Shown: positions 36,431 through 45,595, numbered from the stretch's first letter. The stretch is 64,000 nucleotides of DNA from Ectopseudomonas mendocina (GCF_007049795.1 NZ_SCFY01000014.1:62001-126000), one strand, 5' to 3'. Notes: generated by a model not told the origin, from the sequence alone. Numbers and translations are program-made.

Positions 36431-36504
36431 GTAGGAGCCCCGCCTCGGGGCGAAGCTTTTCAGTCGCCTGAACCGTCCCATTCGCCGCGGGGCGCGGCTC
36501 CTAC
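36431..36504. repeat. REPIN: inverted pair of REP units
   Basis: GTAGGAGCCCCGCC..GGGGCGA and TCGCCGC..GGGCGCGGCTCCTAC lie head to head over 74 bp. This is the common Pseudomonas GTAGGAGC REP family. Confidence 0.8.
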
Positions 36505-36577
36505 AAGGACTGTGCAGCCTGCTGTAATTGATGTGGCGGTCTCGGCCCATAGGCAACAGATTATTCGTATCGCGACA

Positions 36578-37573
36578 CTAACCGCCGGTCATGCTCATGA
36601 AGCGCACCACCTGCACCTGCTCGTCGGTGGCGAAATGGTGCCGCTCGGGCTTCAGGCGCAGTGCGTCGACCAGAGCCTGACGCAGGCGTTCACCGTCACC
36701 CGGATGGGCGCGCAACAGACGCTTGAGATCCAGTGCGTTGTCGTGGCCGAGACAGAGCACCAGCTTGCCCTCGGCAGTGACCCGTACGCGGTTGCAGTCG
36801 CCGCAGAAGTTGTGACTGTGCGGCGAGATGAAGCCGACTCGCGTATCGCTGCCGACCACCTGCCAGTAGCGCGAGGGGCCGCCGGTTACCGCGCTGCTAC
36901 GCAGCAATGAGTGTCGCTGCTCGATACGCTGGCGCACCTCGTCACTGGAGCAGAAGGTCTGCTCGCGGCTGTGGCTGACGACGCTGCCCAGCGGCATTTC
37001 CTCGATAAAGCTGATATCCAGGCCACGGTCGATGGCGAACCCGACCAGATCGAGCACCTCGTCGTCGTTGCGCCCGCTCTGCACCACGCTGTTGAGCTTG
37101 ATCCTGTCGAAGCCGGCAGCACGCGCCGCCTCGATACCCGCCAGCACCTGGTCGAGCCTGTCGCGGCGGGTAAAGGCGGCGAAGCGCTCGCGCTGCAGCG
37201 AATCCAGGCTGATGTTCAGCCGGCGTACACCGGCCGCACGCAAGGGCGCCGCCAGCTCGGCCAGCTGCGAACCATTGGTGGTAATGGCCAGATCATCCAG
37301 CTCGTCACGCTCACCCAGGCGCTGCAGCAGGCTCAGCAGATTCTTGCGTACCAGCGGCTCGCCACCGGTGATGCGAATACGCCGTACGCCAAGGCCGATG
37401 AAGGCATCGGCCACGGCGTAGAGTTCTTCCAGGCTGAGAATCTGCGCGCGCGGTGCGAACTGCATGTCTTCGCTCATGCAGTAGGTGCAGCGAAAATCGC
37501 AGCGGTCGGTCACCGACAAACGCAGGTAGGTGATGCGCCGACCGAAGGGATCGACGAGCTGACTGGTATTCAC
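36578..37573 (-). CDS. moaA: GTP 3',8-cyclase MoaA
   Basis: The protein has 331 residues from GTG 37573 (VNTSQLVDPFGRRITYLRLSVTDRC), AGGAG 7 bases upstream. The radical-SAM cluster motif is CDFRCTYC, followed by RITGGEPLVRKNL and ITTNGSQL. The C-terminal second Fe-S cluster cysteines are in FCGDCNRVRVTAEGKLVLC. It ends with MSMTGG, the typical GG tail. Known role: first step of molybdenum cofactor synthesis. Its place within a purine block fits the need of xanthine dehydrogenase for molybdopterin; a second moaA probably exists elsewhere. Confidence 0.94.
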   Translation of the reverse strand: MNTSQLVDPFGRRITYLRLSVTDRCDFRCTYCMSEDMQFAPRAQILSLEELYAVADAFIGLGVRRIRITGGEPLVRKNLLSLLQRLGERDELDDLAITTNGSQLAELAAPLRAAGVRRLNISLDSLQRERFAAFTRRDRLDQVLAGIEAARAAGFDRIKLNSVVQSGRNDDEVLDLVGFAIDRGLDISFIEEMPLGSVVSHSREQTFCSSDEVRQRIEQRHSLLRSSAVTGGPSRYWQVVGSDTRVGFISPHSHNFCGDCNRVRVTAEGKLVLCLGHDNALDLKRLLRAHPGDGERLRQALVDALRLKPERHHFATDEQVQVVRFMSMTGG

Positions 37574-37784
37574 GTTGGTCTCCTGCAGCGTCGCGCGCCG
37601 AGACTTTTGCTCATGGATGTAACTGTTTGGGATAAGAACAGAAAAGCCATTTCCTGTACATAGAAATTTGACCCGAAAGTCAGTTAAGCGCTGCACAGCC
37701 CGTGGCCGCTGCCTTGAGCCTCGCGCAAAGCCGGTGCTACCATGCCCGACCGCCGCCCGGCGGCAGAGCAAACCACAGGGCCTT

Positions 37785-38429
37785 ATGACCAGCATTCGCG
37801 AGCGCAACAAAGAGCTCATCCTGCGCGCAGCCAGCGAGGAGTTCGCCGACAAGGGCTTCGCCGCCACCAAGACCAGTGACATCGCGGCCAAGGCAGGCCT
37901 GCCCAAGCCCAACGTCTACTACTACTTCAAATCCAAGGAAAACCTCTACCGCGAGGTCCTGGAAAGTATCGTCGAGCCGCTGCTGGCCGCCTCTGCCCCC
38001 TTCAACCAGCCGGGCCACCCAAGCGAAGTCCTGACGGCCTACATCCGCTCGAAGATCCGCATTTCCCGCGAGCTGCCGCATGCCTCCAAGGTATTCGCCA
38101 GCGAGATCATGCACGGTGCGCCGCACCTATCACCGGAACAGACCGAACAGCTCAACGCCCAGGCCAAGCACAACATCGCCTGCATCCAGCGCTGGATCGA
38201 CCAGGGCCAGATGGCCAAGGTCGACCCTCATCACCTGCTGTTCAGCATCTGGGCCGCGACTCAGACCTACGCCGACTTCGACTGGCAGATCTCCACCGTC
38301 ACCGGCAAGGCCAACCTGGACGACGCCGATTACGAAGCCGCGGCGCAGACCATCATTCGCCTGGTGCTCAAAGGCTGCGAAGTCGCCCCGATGCCATCGA
38401 CGGCGTCCGAGCTGGTGACCAGCGCCTAA
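37785..38429 (+). CDS. TetR-family regulator, RutR-like
   Basis: The protein has 214 residues with start ATG 37785 (MTSIRERNKELILRAASEEF). The N-terminal helix-turn-helix TKTSDIAAKAGLPKPNVYYYFKSKENLY is intact. The C-terminal domain (YIRSKIRISRELPHASKVFASEIMHGAPHL, IWAATQTYADFDWQI) resembles the RutR / pyrimidine-purine catabolism TetR group. It is divergent from moaA and lies among purine genes, so it is a candidate controller of this block. RutR-type sites (TTGAC..GTCAA) differ from the TTGTRYACAA palindrome, so its target is open. Confidence 0.85.
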   Translation: MTSIRERNKELILRAASEEFADKGFAATKTSDIAAKAGLPKPNVYYYFKSKENLYREVLESIVEPLLAASAPFNQPGHPSEVLTAYIRSKIRISRELPHASKVFASEIMHGAPHLSPEQTEQLNAQAKHNIACIQRWIDQGQMAKVDPHHLLFSIWAATQTYADFDWQISTVTGKANLDDADYEAAAQTIIRLVLKGCEVAPMPSTASELVTSA

Positions 38430-38645
38430 CTCGAATCCGCGACTTATGCCGAACCGGCAGCGGGCGCCGCGCCCATCAGGTTTACGAAACGGATGCTCGG
38501 GAATCCTTAGTGCGCACCGCGCCCCCTACAGACTGGTGGATGTAAAAAGGCGCCATCCACCCTACGCCCCCCGCAAACCGTGGGAGGCGCTTTAGCGGGC
38601 GACGCTTCGATGTCCCAGTCACGGCTGAAGCCCCTCCAACAGTCG

Positions 38646-38668
38646 TAGCCCGGATGCAATCCGGGGCA
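38646..38668. repeat. GTAGCCCGGAT..ATCCGGGGC palindrome
   Basis: Variant of the small palindrome seen after lapC; flanked in this 274-bp gap by other REP fragments (GTGGGAGGCGCTTTAGC at about 38579). Nothing coding is seen between 38430 and 38703. Confidence 0.6.
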
Positions 38669-38703
38669 TCGCGCAGCCTCGATCAAGGCGGTGCGTAAAG
38701 CCC

Positions 38704-39138
38704 CTACGACCCAGCATCCGCCTTCAGACCAAGAGATTCCAGCGCGCTGACCGCACACTGTTCATCGATATCCGAGGTGTCACCGGTGATGCCCACGGCG
38801 CCGATAACCTGCCCCAGTGCGTCACGAATCAACACCCCACCCGGGGCCGGCACCAGACTGCCTTGAGCCAGACTGTTCACCGCACCGATAAAGGCCGGGC
38901 GCTGCTGCGCATCGGCGGCGATCAGGCGCGAGCCCTTGCCCAGCGCCAGCGCACCCCAGGCCTTGCCGATGGCGATCTGCGGACGCAGCAGGCTGGCACC
39001 ATCCTCGCGCTGCAGACTGATCAGATGCCCGCCGGCATCCAGCACCGCCACCGTCAGTGGCGCAGCGCGAAGCTCACGCCCGACGGCGAGCGCGTTGTGG
39101 GTGATGCTCACGGCTGTGGACAGGTTAAGCGCATTCAT
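38704..39138 (-). CDS. GlcG/HbpS-family protein
   Basis: The protein has 144 residues. The fold markers of GlcG/HbpS are clear: N-terminal helix (LSTAVSITHNALAVGRELRAAPLTVAVLDAGGHLISLQREDGA), PQIAIGKAWGALALG, and LIRDALGQVIGAVGITGDTSDIDEQCA at the end. Family members bind haem or small molecules and often accompany glycolate/glyoxylate genes (glcG, pduO C-terminal domain). It stands between the TetR gene and the gcl regulator, as in P. aeruginosa. Its biochemical role is not known. Confidence 0.85.
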   Translation of the reverse strand: MNALNLSTAVSITHNALAVGRELRAAPLTVAVLDAGGHLISLQREDGASLLRPQIAIGKAWGALALGKGSRLIAADAQQRPAFIGAVNSLAQGSLVPAPGGVLIRDALGQVIGAVGITGDTSDIDEQCAVSALESLGLKADAGS

Positions 39139-39265
39139 AAGGAGCCTCCGAAAACCGAACAGGAAGTCACCGCACGCACCAATCGGCGTGCGACATGAGA
39201 AAGCGCCTTATGCAATAGCCGAACAGAAGGATTGTTTCAACAAAAAAGAACAAAATAAAATTAAA

Positions 39266-39275
39266 ATGTACACAA
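39266..39275. promoter_or_regulatory. Candidate operator ATGTACACAA between glcG-like and LysR genes
   Basis: It differs by one base from TTGTACACAA at hiuH and sits in an AT-rich stretch 127 bp before the GlcG-like gene start. The fourth member of the set. Confidence 0.45.
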
Positions 39276-39318
39276 TAAATTTCTCTGATAAAAACAAGAC
39301 AAGTATCGAATAACTCCT

Positions 39319-40233
39319 TCACCCTCCTCGCACTTCCCAGTACCCCGGCGCGTTGTAGATGTCCTTCAGGTAGTCGATGAAGAAGCGCACCTTGGCCGGC
39401 AGGTAACGCTGCTGCGGGTATACCGCCTGGATGTCGTAGGCCGGGATCTCGTAGTCATCCAGCACCGTGACCAGCTCGCCAGCCTTCAACTCCGCCTGGA
39501 TTTCCCAGGTCGAGCGCCAGCCGATTCCCAGCCCCTGCTTGACCCAGTCGTAGAGCAGTTCGCCGTCGTTGCAATCGAGATTGCCGGCCACCTTCACCGC
39601 CACCTGGCGCCCGTCGCGCAGGAAGGACCAACCGTGCTGCTGGCCGCCCTGCAGGTTGAACGCCAGGCAGTTGTGCCGCGCCAGGTCTTCAAGGGTGCGC
39701 GGCACGCCATGCAGCTCGAAGTAGCTGGGCGCGCCACAGACCACGCGGCGATTGGGGAAGAGCTTGACCGCCACGTAGTTTGGGTCGGTCACCTCGCCGA
39801 TACGAATGCCCATGTCGTAACCCTGGCGCACCAGATCGACCAGGCTGTCGGTGAAGTTGAACGACAGCTTCAGGTCCGGGTAACGCTTGAGAAATGCCGG
39901 TGCGTGCGGGGCGATGTGCCGTCTGCCGAACGCGGCAGGCGCAGATACCACCAGGTGCCCGCGCACCGACCTGCCCCCACGGGCCACGCTGGCGTCGGCC
40001 TCGTCGAAGTCCTTGAGCAGGGCGCGGGCGCGATCAAGGTACTGCTCACCGAGGTCGGTCAGCTGCAGGCCACGCGTGGAGCGATGCATCAGCTTGACGC
40101 CCAGATGGCGCTCCAGCGCGTCCAGGCGGCGCCCCATGACCACCGGGGTGACACCTTCACTCAGCGCAGCTGCGGCAAAGCTGCCGTTGTCGGCGACCAG
40201 AACGAAACTGCGGATGAGGGTATGACGGTCCAT
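39319..40233 (-). CDS. LysR-family regulator, divergent from gcl
   Basis: The protein has 304 residues with start ATG 40233 (MDRHTLIRSFVLVADNGSF). The open frame upstream runs into the gcl control region and is not coding. The winged helix (SFAAAALSEGVTPVVMGRRLDALERHLGVKL) and the substrate-binding domain (LVVSAPAAFGRRHIAPHAP; GIRIGEVTDPNYVAVKL) are complete. The divergent arrangement with gcl, 112 bp apart, is the usual LysR layout and suggests that it controls the glyoxylate carboligase operon in response to glyoxylate, allantoin or a related metabolite. Confidence 0.88.
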   Translation of the reverse strand: MDRHTLIRSFVLVADNGSFAAAALSEGVTPVVMGRRLDALERHLGVKLMHRSTRGLQLTDLGEQYLDRARALLKDFDEADASVARGGRSVRGHLVVSAPAAFGRRHIAPHAPAFLKRYPDLKLSFNFTDSLVDLVRQGYDMGIRIGEVTDPNYVAVKLFPNRRVVCGAPSYFELHGVPRTLEDLARHNCLAFNLQGGQQHGWSFLRDGRQVAVKVAGNLDCNDGELLYDWVKQGLGIGWRSTWEIQAELKAGELVTVLDDYEIPAYDIQAVYPQQRYLPAKVRFFIDYLKDIYNAPGYWEVRGG

Positions 40234-40345
40234 TCGGTACTCCAGGTATCGACAGAACTGAAGTATCCAACAATTCCGCCGCACCGGTACAGCCGTCATC
40301 CTTGTTCCCAAGAAGAAAAAACCACTGACTCGGAGAACAATGGTC

Positions 40346-42121
40346 ATGGCCAGAATGAGAGCAATCGAGGCAGCCGTACTGGTGATGCGCCGCGAAGGCG
40401 TCGATACCGCGTTCGGCGTCCCCGGCGCTGCCATCAACCCCCTGTATGCCGCACTGAAGAAACTCGGTGGCATCGATCACGTCCTGGCCCGTCACGTCGA
40501 AGGCGCTTCGCACATGGCCGAGGGTTACACCCGCACCAATGCCGGCAATATCGGCGTGTGCATCGGCACCTCGGGCCCGGCCGGCACCGACATGGTCACC
40601 GGTCTGTACTCGGCCTCGGCCGACTCCATCCCGATCCTCTGCATCACCGGCCAGGCGCCGCGTGCGCGTATGCACAAGGAAGATTTCCAGGCAGTCGACA
40701 TCACCAGCATCGTCGGTCCGGTGACCAAGTGGGCCACCACCGTGATGGAACCCGGCCAGGTGCCGCGCGCCTTCCAGCGTGCCTTCCATGAAATGCGCAG
40801 CGGCCGCCCCGGCCCGGTGCTGATCGACTTGCCGTTCGACGTGCAGATGGCCGAGATCGAATTCGATATCGACGCCTACGAGCCGCTGCCGGTGGCCAAG
40901 CCGAGCACCAGCCGCATCCAGGCCGAGAAGGCCATCGCCATGCTCAACGAGGCCGAGCGCCCGCTGCTGGTTGCCGGTGGCGGCATCTTCAATGCCGATG
41001 CGCAAGACAAGCTGGTGGAGTTCGCCGAGCTGACCGGCGTGCCGGTGGTGCCGACACTGATGGGCTGGGGCGCGATTCCGGACGATCACAAGCTGATGGT
41101 CGGCATGGTCGGCCTGCAGACCTCGCACCGTTACGGCAACGCCACCCTGCTCGCCTCCGACCTGGTGTTCGGCATCGGCAACCGCTGGGCCAACCGTCAT
41201 ACCGGCTCGGTCGACGTCTACACCGAGGGCCGCAAGTTCATCCACGTCGACATCGAACCGACGCAGATTGGCCGCGTGTTCAACCCGGATCTGGGTATCG
41301 CCTCCGACGCCGGCAACGCGCTGGACGCCTTCCTCGAAGTCGCCCGCGAGTGGAAAGCCGCTGGCAAGCTGAAGGACCGTAGCGCCTGGGTTGAAGCCTG
41401 CCGCGAGCGTAAGCGCACCCTGCAGCGCAAGACCCACTTCGACAACGTACCGGCCAAGCCGCAGCGCGTGTACGAAGAGATGAACGAGGCGTTCGGCAAG
41501 GACACCTGCTACGTCAGCACCATCGGTCTGTCGCAGATCGCCGGCGCGCAGTTCCTGCATGTGTACAAGCCGCGCCACTGGATCAACTGCGGCCAGGCCG
41601 GCCCGCTGGGCTGGACCATTCCGGCAGCTCTCGGCGTGGTCAAGGCCGACCCGCAGCGTCAGGTCGTGGCCCTGTCCGGCGACTATGACTTCCAGTTCAT
41701 GATCGAGGAGCTGGCCGTCGGTGCCCAGTTCAACCTGCCGTACATCCACGTGCTGGTGAACAACTCCTACCTGGGCCTGATCCGTCAGGCGCAGCGCGGC
41801 TTCGACATCGATTACTGCGTGCAGCTGGCGTTCGAGAACATCAACGCGCCGGAGCTCAACGGTTACGGCGTCGACCACGTCGCCGTAGTCGAGGGCCTGG
41901 GCTGCAAGGCGATCCGCGTGTTCGATCCGAACGAGCTGCAGAACGCCTTCGCCGAAGCCAAGCGCCTGATGGCTGAACACCGCGTACCGGTGGTGGTGGA
42001 GATCATCCTGGAACGTGTCACCAACATCTCCATGGGCACCGAGATCAACGCCATCAACGAGTTCGAGGAACTGGCCGAGCGCGGCGTCGACGCCCCGACC
42101 GCCATCTCGCTGCTCGACTGA
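40346..42121 (+). CDS. gcl: Glyoxylate carboligase
   Basis: The protein has 591 residues from ATG 40346; a second ATG two codons upstream (40340) is also possible, but [14 protein letters not shown] is the usual start. It is a thiamine-diphosphate enzyme with the thiamine motif GDYDFQFM...NNSYLGL. Position 51 is Val ([13 protein letters not shown]) instead of the Glu found in other ThDP enzymes, a diagnostic trait of Gcl. An FAD-binding middle domain is present. Known role: condenses two glyoxylates to tartronate semialdehyde and CO2. First gene of gcl-hyi-glxR, with ttuD and pyk following. Confidence 0.96.
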   Translation: MARMRAIEAAVLVMRREGVDTAFGVPGAAINPLYAALKKLGGIDHVLARHVEGASHMAEGYTRTNAGNIGVCIGTSGPAGTDMVTGLYSASADSIPILCITGQAPRARMHKEDFQAVDITSIVGPVTKWATTVMEPGQVPRAFQRAFHEMRSGRPGPVLIDLPFDVQMAEIEFDIDAYEPLPVAKPSTSRIQAEKAIAMLNEAERPLLVAGGGIFNADAQDKLVEFAELTGVPVVPTLMGWGAIPDDHKLMVGMVGLQTSHRYGNATLLASDLVFGIGNRWANRHTGSVDVYTEGRKFIHVDIEPTQIGRVFNPDLGIASDAGNALDAFLEVAREWKAAGKLKDRSAWVEACRERKRTLQRKTHFDNVPAKPQRVYEEMNEAFGKDTCYVSTIGLSQIAGAQFLHVYKPRHWINCGQAGPLGWTIPAALGVVKADPQRQVVALSGDYDFQFMIEELAVGAQFNLPYIHVLVNNSYLGLIRQAQRGFDIDYCVQLAFENINAPELNGYGVDHVAVVEGLGCKAIRVFDPNELQNAFAEAKRLMAEHRVPVVVEIILERVTNISMGTEINAINEFEELAERGVDAPTAISLLD

Positions 42122-42129
42122 TCTATCTA

Positions 42130-42243
42130 CTCCCCTCTCCCTTTGGGAGAGGGGCCGGGGGTGAGGGCTGTGCAAGGCACGCGGTCCTCGCTCATTCCGA
42201 CACTGCTTCCCTCACCCCAACCCTCTCCCGAGGGGAGAGGGAG
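42130..42243. repeat. CCCTCTCCC-type inverted repeats between gcl and hyi
   Basis: Two hairpins (42131-42154, CCCCTCTCCC/GGGAGAGGGG; 42221-42243) are themselves arranged as a larger inverted repeat that includes GGGGGTGAGGG / CCCTCACCCC. The same type appears at 47269-47297. It is an intergenic repeat element transcribed inside an operon. Confidence 0.7.
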
Positions 42244-42263
42244 CCAAATTGAAGGAGCACACC

Positions 42264-43046
42264 ATGCCCCGTTTTGCTGCCAACCTGTCCATGCTGTTCA
42301 CCGAAGTGGACTTCCTGGACCGTTTCGCCGCCGCCGCCGAAGCCGGTTTCAGCGGCGTGGAATACCTCTTCCCCTATGACTTCGCGGTAGAAGAGATCAA
42401 AGCCCGCCTGGACGCCAACAAGCTCGAGCAGGTGCTGTTCAACCTGCCCGCCGGCGACTGGGCCAAGGGTGAGCGCGGCATCGCCTGCCACCCGGACCGC
42501 GTCGAGGAATTTCGCGCTGGCGTCGACAAGGCCATCGCCTACGCCAAGGTGCTGGGCAACAAGCAGATCAACTGCCTGGCCGGCATCCGCCCGCAGGGCG
42601 TGGACTGCGCCACCGTCGAGAAGACCTTCGTCGACAACCTGCGCTACGCCGCTGACAAGCTGGCCGGCGCCGGTATTCGTCTGGTCATGGAAGCCATCAA
42701 TACCCGCGACATCCCCGGCTTCTACCTGAACAACACCAAGCAGGCGCTGGACATCCGCGACAAGGTCGGCAGCACCAACCTGTACCTGCAGTACGACATC
42801 TACCACATGCAGATCATGGAAGGTGACCTGGCCCGCACGGTTGAAAGCAACCTGGCCGCCATCAACCACGTGCAGCTGGCCGACAACCCGGGCCGCAACG
42901 AGCCGGGCACCGGCGAGATCAACTACCGCTTCCTCTTCGAGCACCTGGACCGCATCGGCTACCAGGGCTGGATCGGCTGTGAGTACAAGCCGCTGACCAC
43001 CACCGCTGCCGGCCTCGGCTGGATGAAAGCGCACAACGCAATCTGA
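42264..43046 (+). CDS. hyi: Hydroxypyruvate isomerase
   Basis: The protein has 260 residues from ATG 42264 (MPRFAANLSMLFTEVDFLDR) with GAAGGAG upstream. The xylose-isomerase-like TIM barrel shows LVMEAINTRDIPGF, QYDIYHMQIMEGDL, NHVQLADNPGRNEPGTGEINY and the terminal GCEYKP, which carry the metal-binding acids and His. Known role: interconverts hydroxypyruvate and tartronate semialdehyde. It lies between gcl and glxR. Confidence 0.95.
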   Translation: MPRFAANLSMLFTEVDFLDRFAAAAEAGFSGVEYLFPYDFAVEEIKARLDANKLEQVLFNLPAGDWAKGERGIACHPDRVEEFRAGVDKAIAYAKVLGNKQINCLAGIRPQGVDCATVEKTFVDNLRYAADKLAGAGIRLVMEAINTRDIPGFYLNNTKQALDIRDKVGSTNLYLQYDIYHMQIMEGDLARTVESNLAAINHVQLADNPGRNEPGTGEINYRFLFEHLDRIGYQGWIGCEYKPLTTTAAGLGWMKAHNAI

Positions 43047-43072
43047 GCCCCACTCTTCAGGAGCAATCTCTC

Positions 43073-43963
43073 ATGGCTAAAATCGGATTCATCGGCACCG
43101 GCATCATGGGCAAACCCATGGCGCAGAACCTGCAGAAAGGCGGCCACACCCTGTTCTTCTCCGAGCACTTCGACAAGGCCCCGGCCGACCTGCTGGGCGA
43201 CAACGGCATCGCCCTGGCCAACCCGAAGGAAGTGGCCCAGGAAGCCGAATTCATCATCGTCATGGTGCCGGACACCCCGCAGGTCGAAGACGTGCTGTTC
43301 CGTGACAACGGCATCGCCCAGGGCGTCGGCGCCGGCAAGGTGGTGATCGACATGAGCTCGATCTCCCCCACCGCCACCAAGGCCTTCGCCGAGAAGGTCA
43401 AGGCCACTGGCGCTGCCTATCTGGACGCGCCGGTATCCGGCGGTGAAGTCGGCGCCAAGGCTGCCACCCTGTCGATCATGGTCGGCGGCTGCCCGAACGC
43501 CTTCGAACGCGCCCTGCCGCTGTTCCAGGCCATGGGCAAGAACATCACCCGCGTCGGCGGCAACGGCGACGGCCAGACCGCCAAGGTGGCCAACCAGATC
43601 ATCGTCGCGCTGAACATCCAGGCGGTGGCCGAGGCCCTGCTGTTCGCCGCCAAGAACGGCGCCGACCCGGCCAAGGTGCGTGAAGCGCTGATGGGGGGCT
43701 TCGCCGGCTCGAAGATCCTCGAAGTGCACGGCGAACGCATGATCAAGGGCACCTTCGATCCGGGCTTCCGCATCAGCCTGCACCAGAAGGATCTCAACCT
43801 GGCGCTGTCCGGCGCACGCGAACTGGGTCTGAACCTGCCCAACACCGCCAACGCCCAGCAGGTGTTCAGCACCTGCGCGGCTCTCGGCGGCAGTGGCTGG
43901 GATCACTCCGCCCTGATCAAGGGTCTGGAGCATATGGCCAACTTCAATATCCGCGGCGAGTAA
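43073..43963 (+). CDS. glxR: Tartronate semialdehyde reductase
   Basis: The protein has 296 residues, a beta-hydroxyacid dehydrogenase. NAD-binding GFIGTGIMGKPMA starts the protein; the substrate loop DAPVSGGEVGA and catalytic Lys in DGQTAKVANQI are present, and HQKDLNLAL completes the pattern. Known role: reduces tartronate semialdehyde to D-glycerate with NADH. It starts 26 bp after hyi. A 357-bp repeat-rich gap follows before ttuD. Confidence 0.95.
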   Translation: MAKIGFIGTGIMGKPMAQNLQKGGHTLFFSEHFDKAPADLLGDNGIALANPKEVAQEAEFIIVMVPDTPQVEDVLFRDNGIAQGVGAGKVVIDMSSISPTATKAFAEKVKATGAAYLDAPVSGGEVGAKAATLSIMVGGCPNAFERALPLFQAMGKNITRVGGNGDGQTAKVANQIIVALNIQAVAEALLFAAKNGADPAKVREALMGGFAGSKILEVHGERMIKGTFDPGFRISLHQKDLNLALSGARELGLNLPNTANAQQVFSTCAALGGSGWDHSALIKGLEHMANFNIRGE

Positions 43964-43985
43964 GCGCAGCCCTCTCAGGAAATCC

Positions 43986-44032
43986 GTGGGAGGGGCTTTA
44001 GCCGCGACTGTCGCGGCTGAAGCGCCTCCCAC
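43986..44032. repeat. REP hairpin GTGGGAGGGGCTTTAGCCGCGA
   Basis: Nearly perfect 22-bp arms with a 2-base centre; half units occur at about 20878 and 38579. Typical Pseudomonas REP. Confidence 0.8.
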
Positions 44033-44106
44033 AGATCCCGAAGGCCGCGTTTCGCCCACCCTTTCGACCTTCCTGGCAGGAGGTGTCACGGCCCGATTGC
44101 CAGGTC

Positions 44107-44162
44107 GGTCGATTCCATTCCCCAGGCGCTGCCATGCGGCGCCTGCGGACTGGAATCGATCC
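44107..44162. repeat. Inverted repeat TCGATTCCA...TGGAATCGA
   Basis: The outer arms enclose a second palindrome (CCAGGCGC / GCGCCTGC). No gene is seen. Part of the 43964-44320 repeat cluster. Confidence 0.6.
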
Positions 44163-44175
44163 ACCGAGAGAACAT

Positions 44176-44286
44176 TGATCGTTCCCACGCTCTGCGTGGG
44201 CATGCATCCCGTGACGCTCCGCGTCACACAACAGCAGACGCCTGAGCGTCTCGCCAGGCGTTACCACGCGGACGTGGGAACGATCA
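44176..44286. mobile_element. 111-bp miniature inverted-repeat element
   Basis: Perfect 14-bp ends TGATCGTTCCCACG / CGTGGGAACGATCA. The inside is a chain of small palindromes (CCACGC..GCGTGG, GTGACGCTCCGCGTCAC, GACGCCTGAGCGTC). Non-coding. Ends 34 bp before ttuD, so it may contribute RNA structure to the ttuD leader. Confidence 0.7.
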
Positions 44287-44320
44287 TCCAGCGTCACCCC
44301 CAGAACAAGAGAACATCGCC

Positions 44321-45595
44321 ATGACCTTCGATCCGCAACGCCTGCTGCGCGACCTGTTCGCCACCGCCATCGCCGCCGCCCATCCGCGCCAGGTGCTGGC
44401 CGACTTTCTTCCCGCCGACCGCAGCGGCCGCGTCATCGTCATCGGCTCGGGCAAGGCCGCCGCGGCCATGGCCGAGGTGATCGAGCAGGAGTGGCAGGGC
44501 GAGGTCAGCGGCCTGGTGGTGACCCGCTACGAGCACGGCGCCGACTGCAAGAAGATCGAAGTGGTGGAAGCCGCCCACCCGGTGCCGGACGACGCCGGCG
44601 AGCGCGTCGCTCGCCGCGTGCTGGAGCTGGTGTCGAACCTGGCCGAAGACGACCGGGTGATCTTCCTCCTCTCCGGCGGCGGCTCCTCGCTGCTGGCGCT
44701 GCCGGCCGAGGGCATCAGCCTCAAGGACAAGCAGGCGATCAACAAGGCGCTGCTCAAATCCGGCGCCACCATCGGCGAGATGAACTGCGTGCGCAAGCAC
44801 CTCTCGGCGATCAAGGGCGGCCGTCTGGCCAAGGCCTGCTGGCCGGCCACCGTCTACACCTACGCCATCTCCGACGTGCCCGGCGACGAGGCCACGGTGA
44901 TCGCCTCCGGCCCCACCGTAGGCGACCCCACCACCTCGGCCGAAGCCCTGGCGATTCTGGCTCGCTATGGCATCGACATCCCGGCCAACGTGCGCGCCTG
45001 GCTGGAAGATCCACGCTCGGAAACGGTCAAGCCGGGCGATCCGGTACTCGCCCGCAACCACTTCCAGCTGATCGCCACCCCGCAGCAGTCGCTCGACGCC
45101 GCTGCGGCCAAGGCTGAAGCCGCCGGTTTTCCGGTGCTGATTCTCGGCGACCTGGAGGGCGAGTCGCGCGACGTGGCCAAGGTGCATGCCGGCATCGCCC
45201 GCCAGGTGCAGCTGCATGGCCAGCCGATCAAGCCGCCATGCGTGATCCTCTCCGGCGGCGAAACCACCGTCACCGTGCGCGGCAACGGCCGTGGCGGGCG
45301 CAACGCCGAATTCCTCCTCAGCCTCACCGAGAGCCTCAAGGGCCTGCCCGGCGTCTACGCGCTGGCCGGGGACACCGACGGCATCGACGGCTCCGAAGAC
45401 AACGCCGGCGCCATCATGACGCCCTACAGCTACGCCCGCGCCGGCATCAAGGGCCTGTCCGCCCGCGACGAACTGGACAACAACAACGGCTATGGCTACT
45501 TCGCCGCCCTCGACGAGCTGATCGTCACCGGGCCGACCCGTACCAACGTCAACGATTTCCGCGCCATCCTCATTCTCGAGAGCCCTGCTCAATGA
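44321..45595 (+). CDS. ttuD: Glycerate 2-kinase / MOFRL-family (TtuD)
   Basis: The protein has 424 residues. The N-terminal Rossmann-like domain (GRVIVIGSGKAAAAMAEVIE, FLLSGGGSSLLALP, GEMNCVRKHLSAIKGGRLA) and the C-terminal MOFRL domain (ILSGGETTVTVRGNGRGGRNAEF, AGDTDGIDGSEDNAGA) are complete. Often named hydroxypyruvate reductase, but family members act as ATP-dependent glycerate 2-kinases giving 2-phosphoglycerate. That would join the glyoxylate route to lower glycolysis. Its stop overlaps the pyk start (ATGA at 45592). Confidence 0.92.
   Translation: MTFDPQRLLRDLFATAIAAAHPRQVLADFLPADRSGRVIVIGSGKAAAAMAEVIEQEWQGEVSGLVVTRYEHGADCKKIEVVEAAHPVPDDAGERVARRVLELVSNLAEDDRVIFLLSGGGSSLLALPAEGISLKDKQAINKALLKSGATIGEMNCVRKHLSAIKGGRLAKACWPATVYTYAISDVPGDEATVIASGPTVGDPTTSAEALAILARYGIDIPANVRAWLEDPRSETVKPGDPVLARNHFQLIATPQQSLDAAAAKAEAAGFPVLILGDLEGESRDVAKVHAGIARQVQLHGQPIKPPCVILSGGETTVTVRGNGRGGRNAEFLLSLTESLKGLPGVYALAGDTDGIDGSEDNAGAIMTPYSYARAGIKGLSARDELDNNNGYGYFAALDELIVTGPTRTNVNDFRAILILESPAQ

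Noticed and set aside
37668-37784. 39-residue N-terminal extension of the TetR regulator
   Set aside because: The extension is Arg/Pro/Cys-rich and unlike the family, which starts at MTSIRERNKELIL (37785).
40157-42175. 672-residue open frame antisense to gcl
   Set aside because: It lies opposite an intact, strongly recognisable enzyme; composition (His/Gln/Val/Asp-rich, no domain) is that of a GC-rich codon-position shadow.
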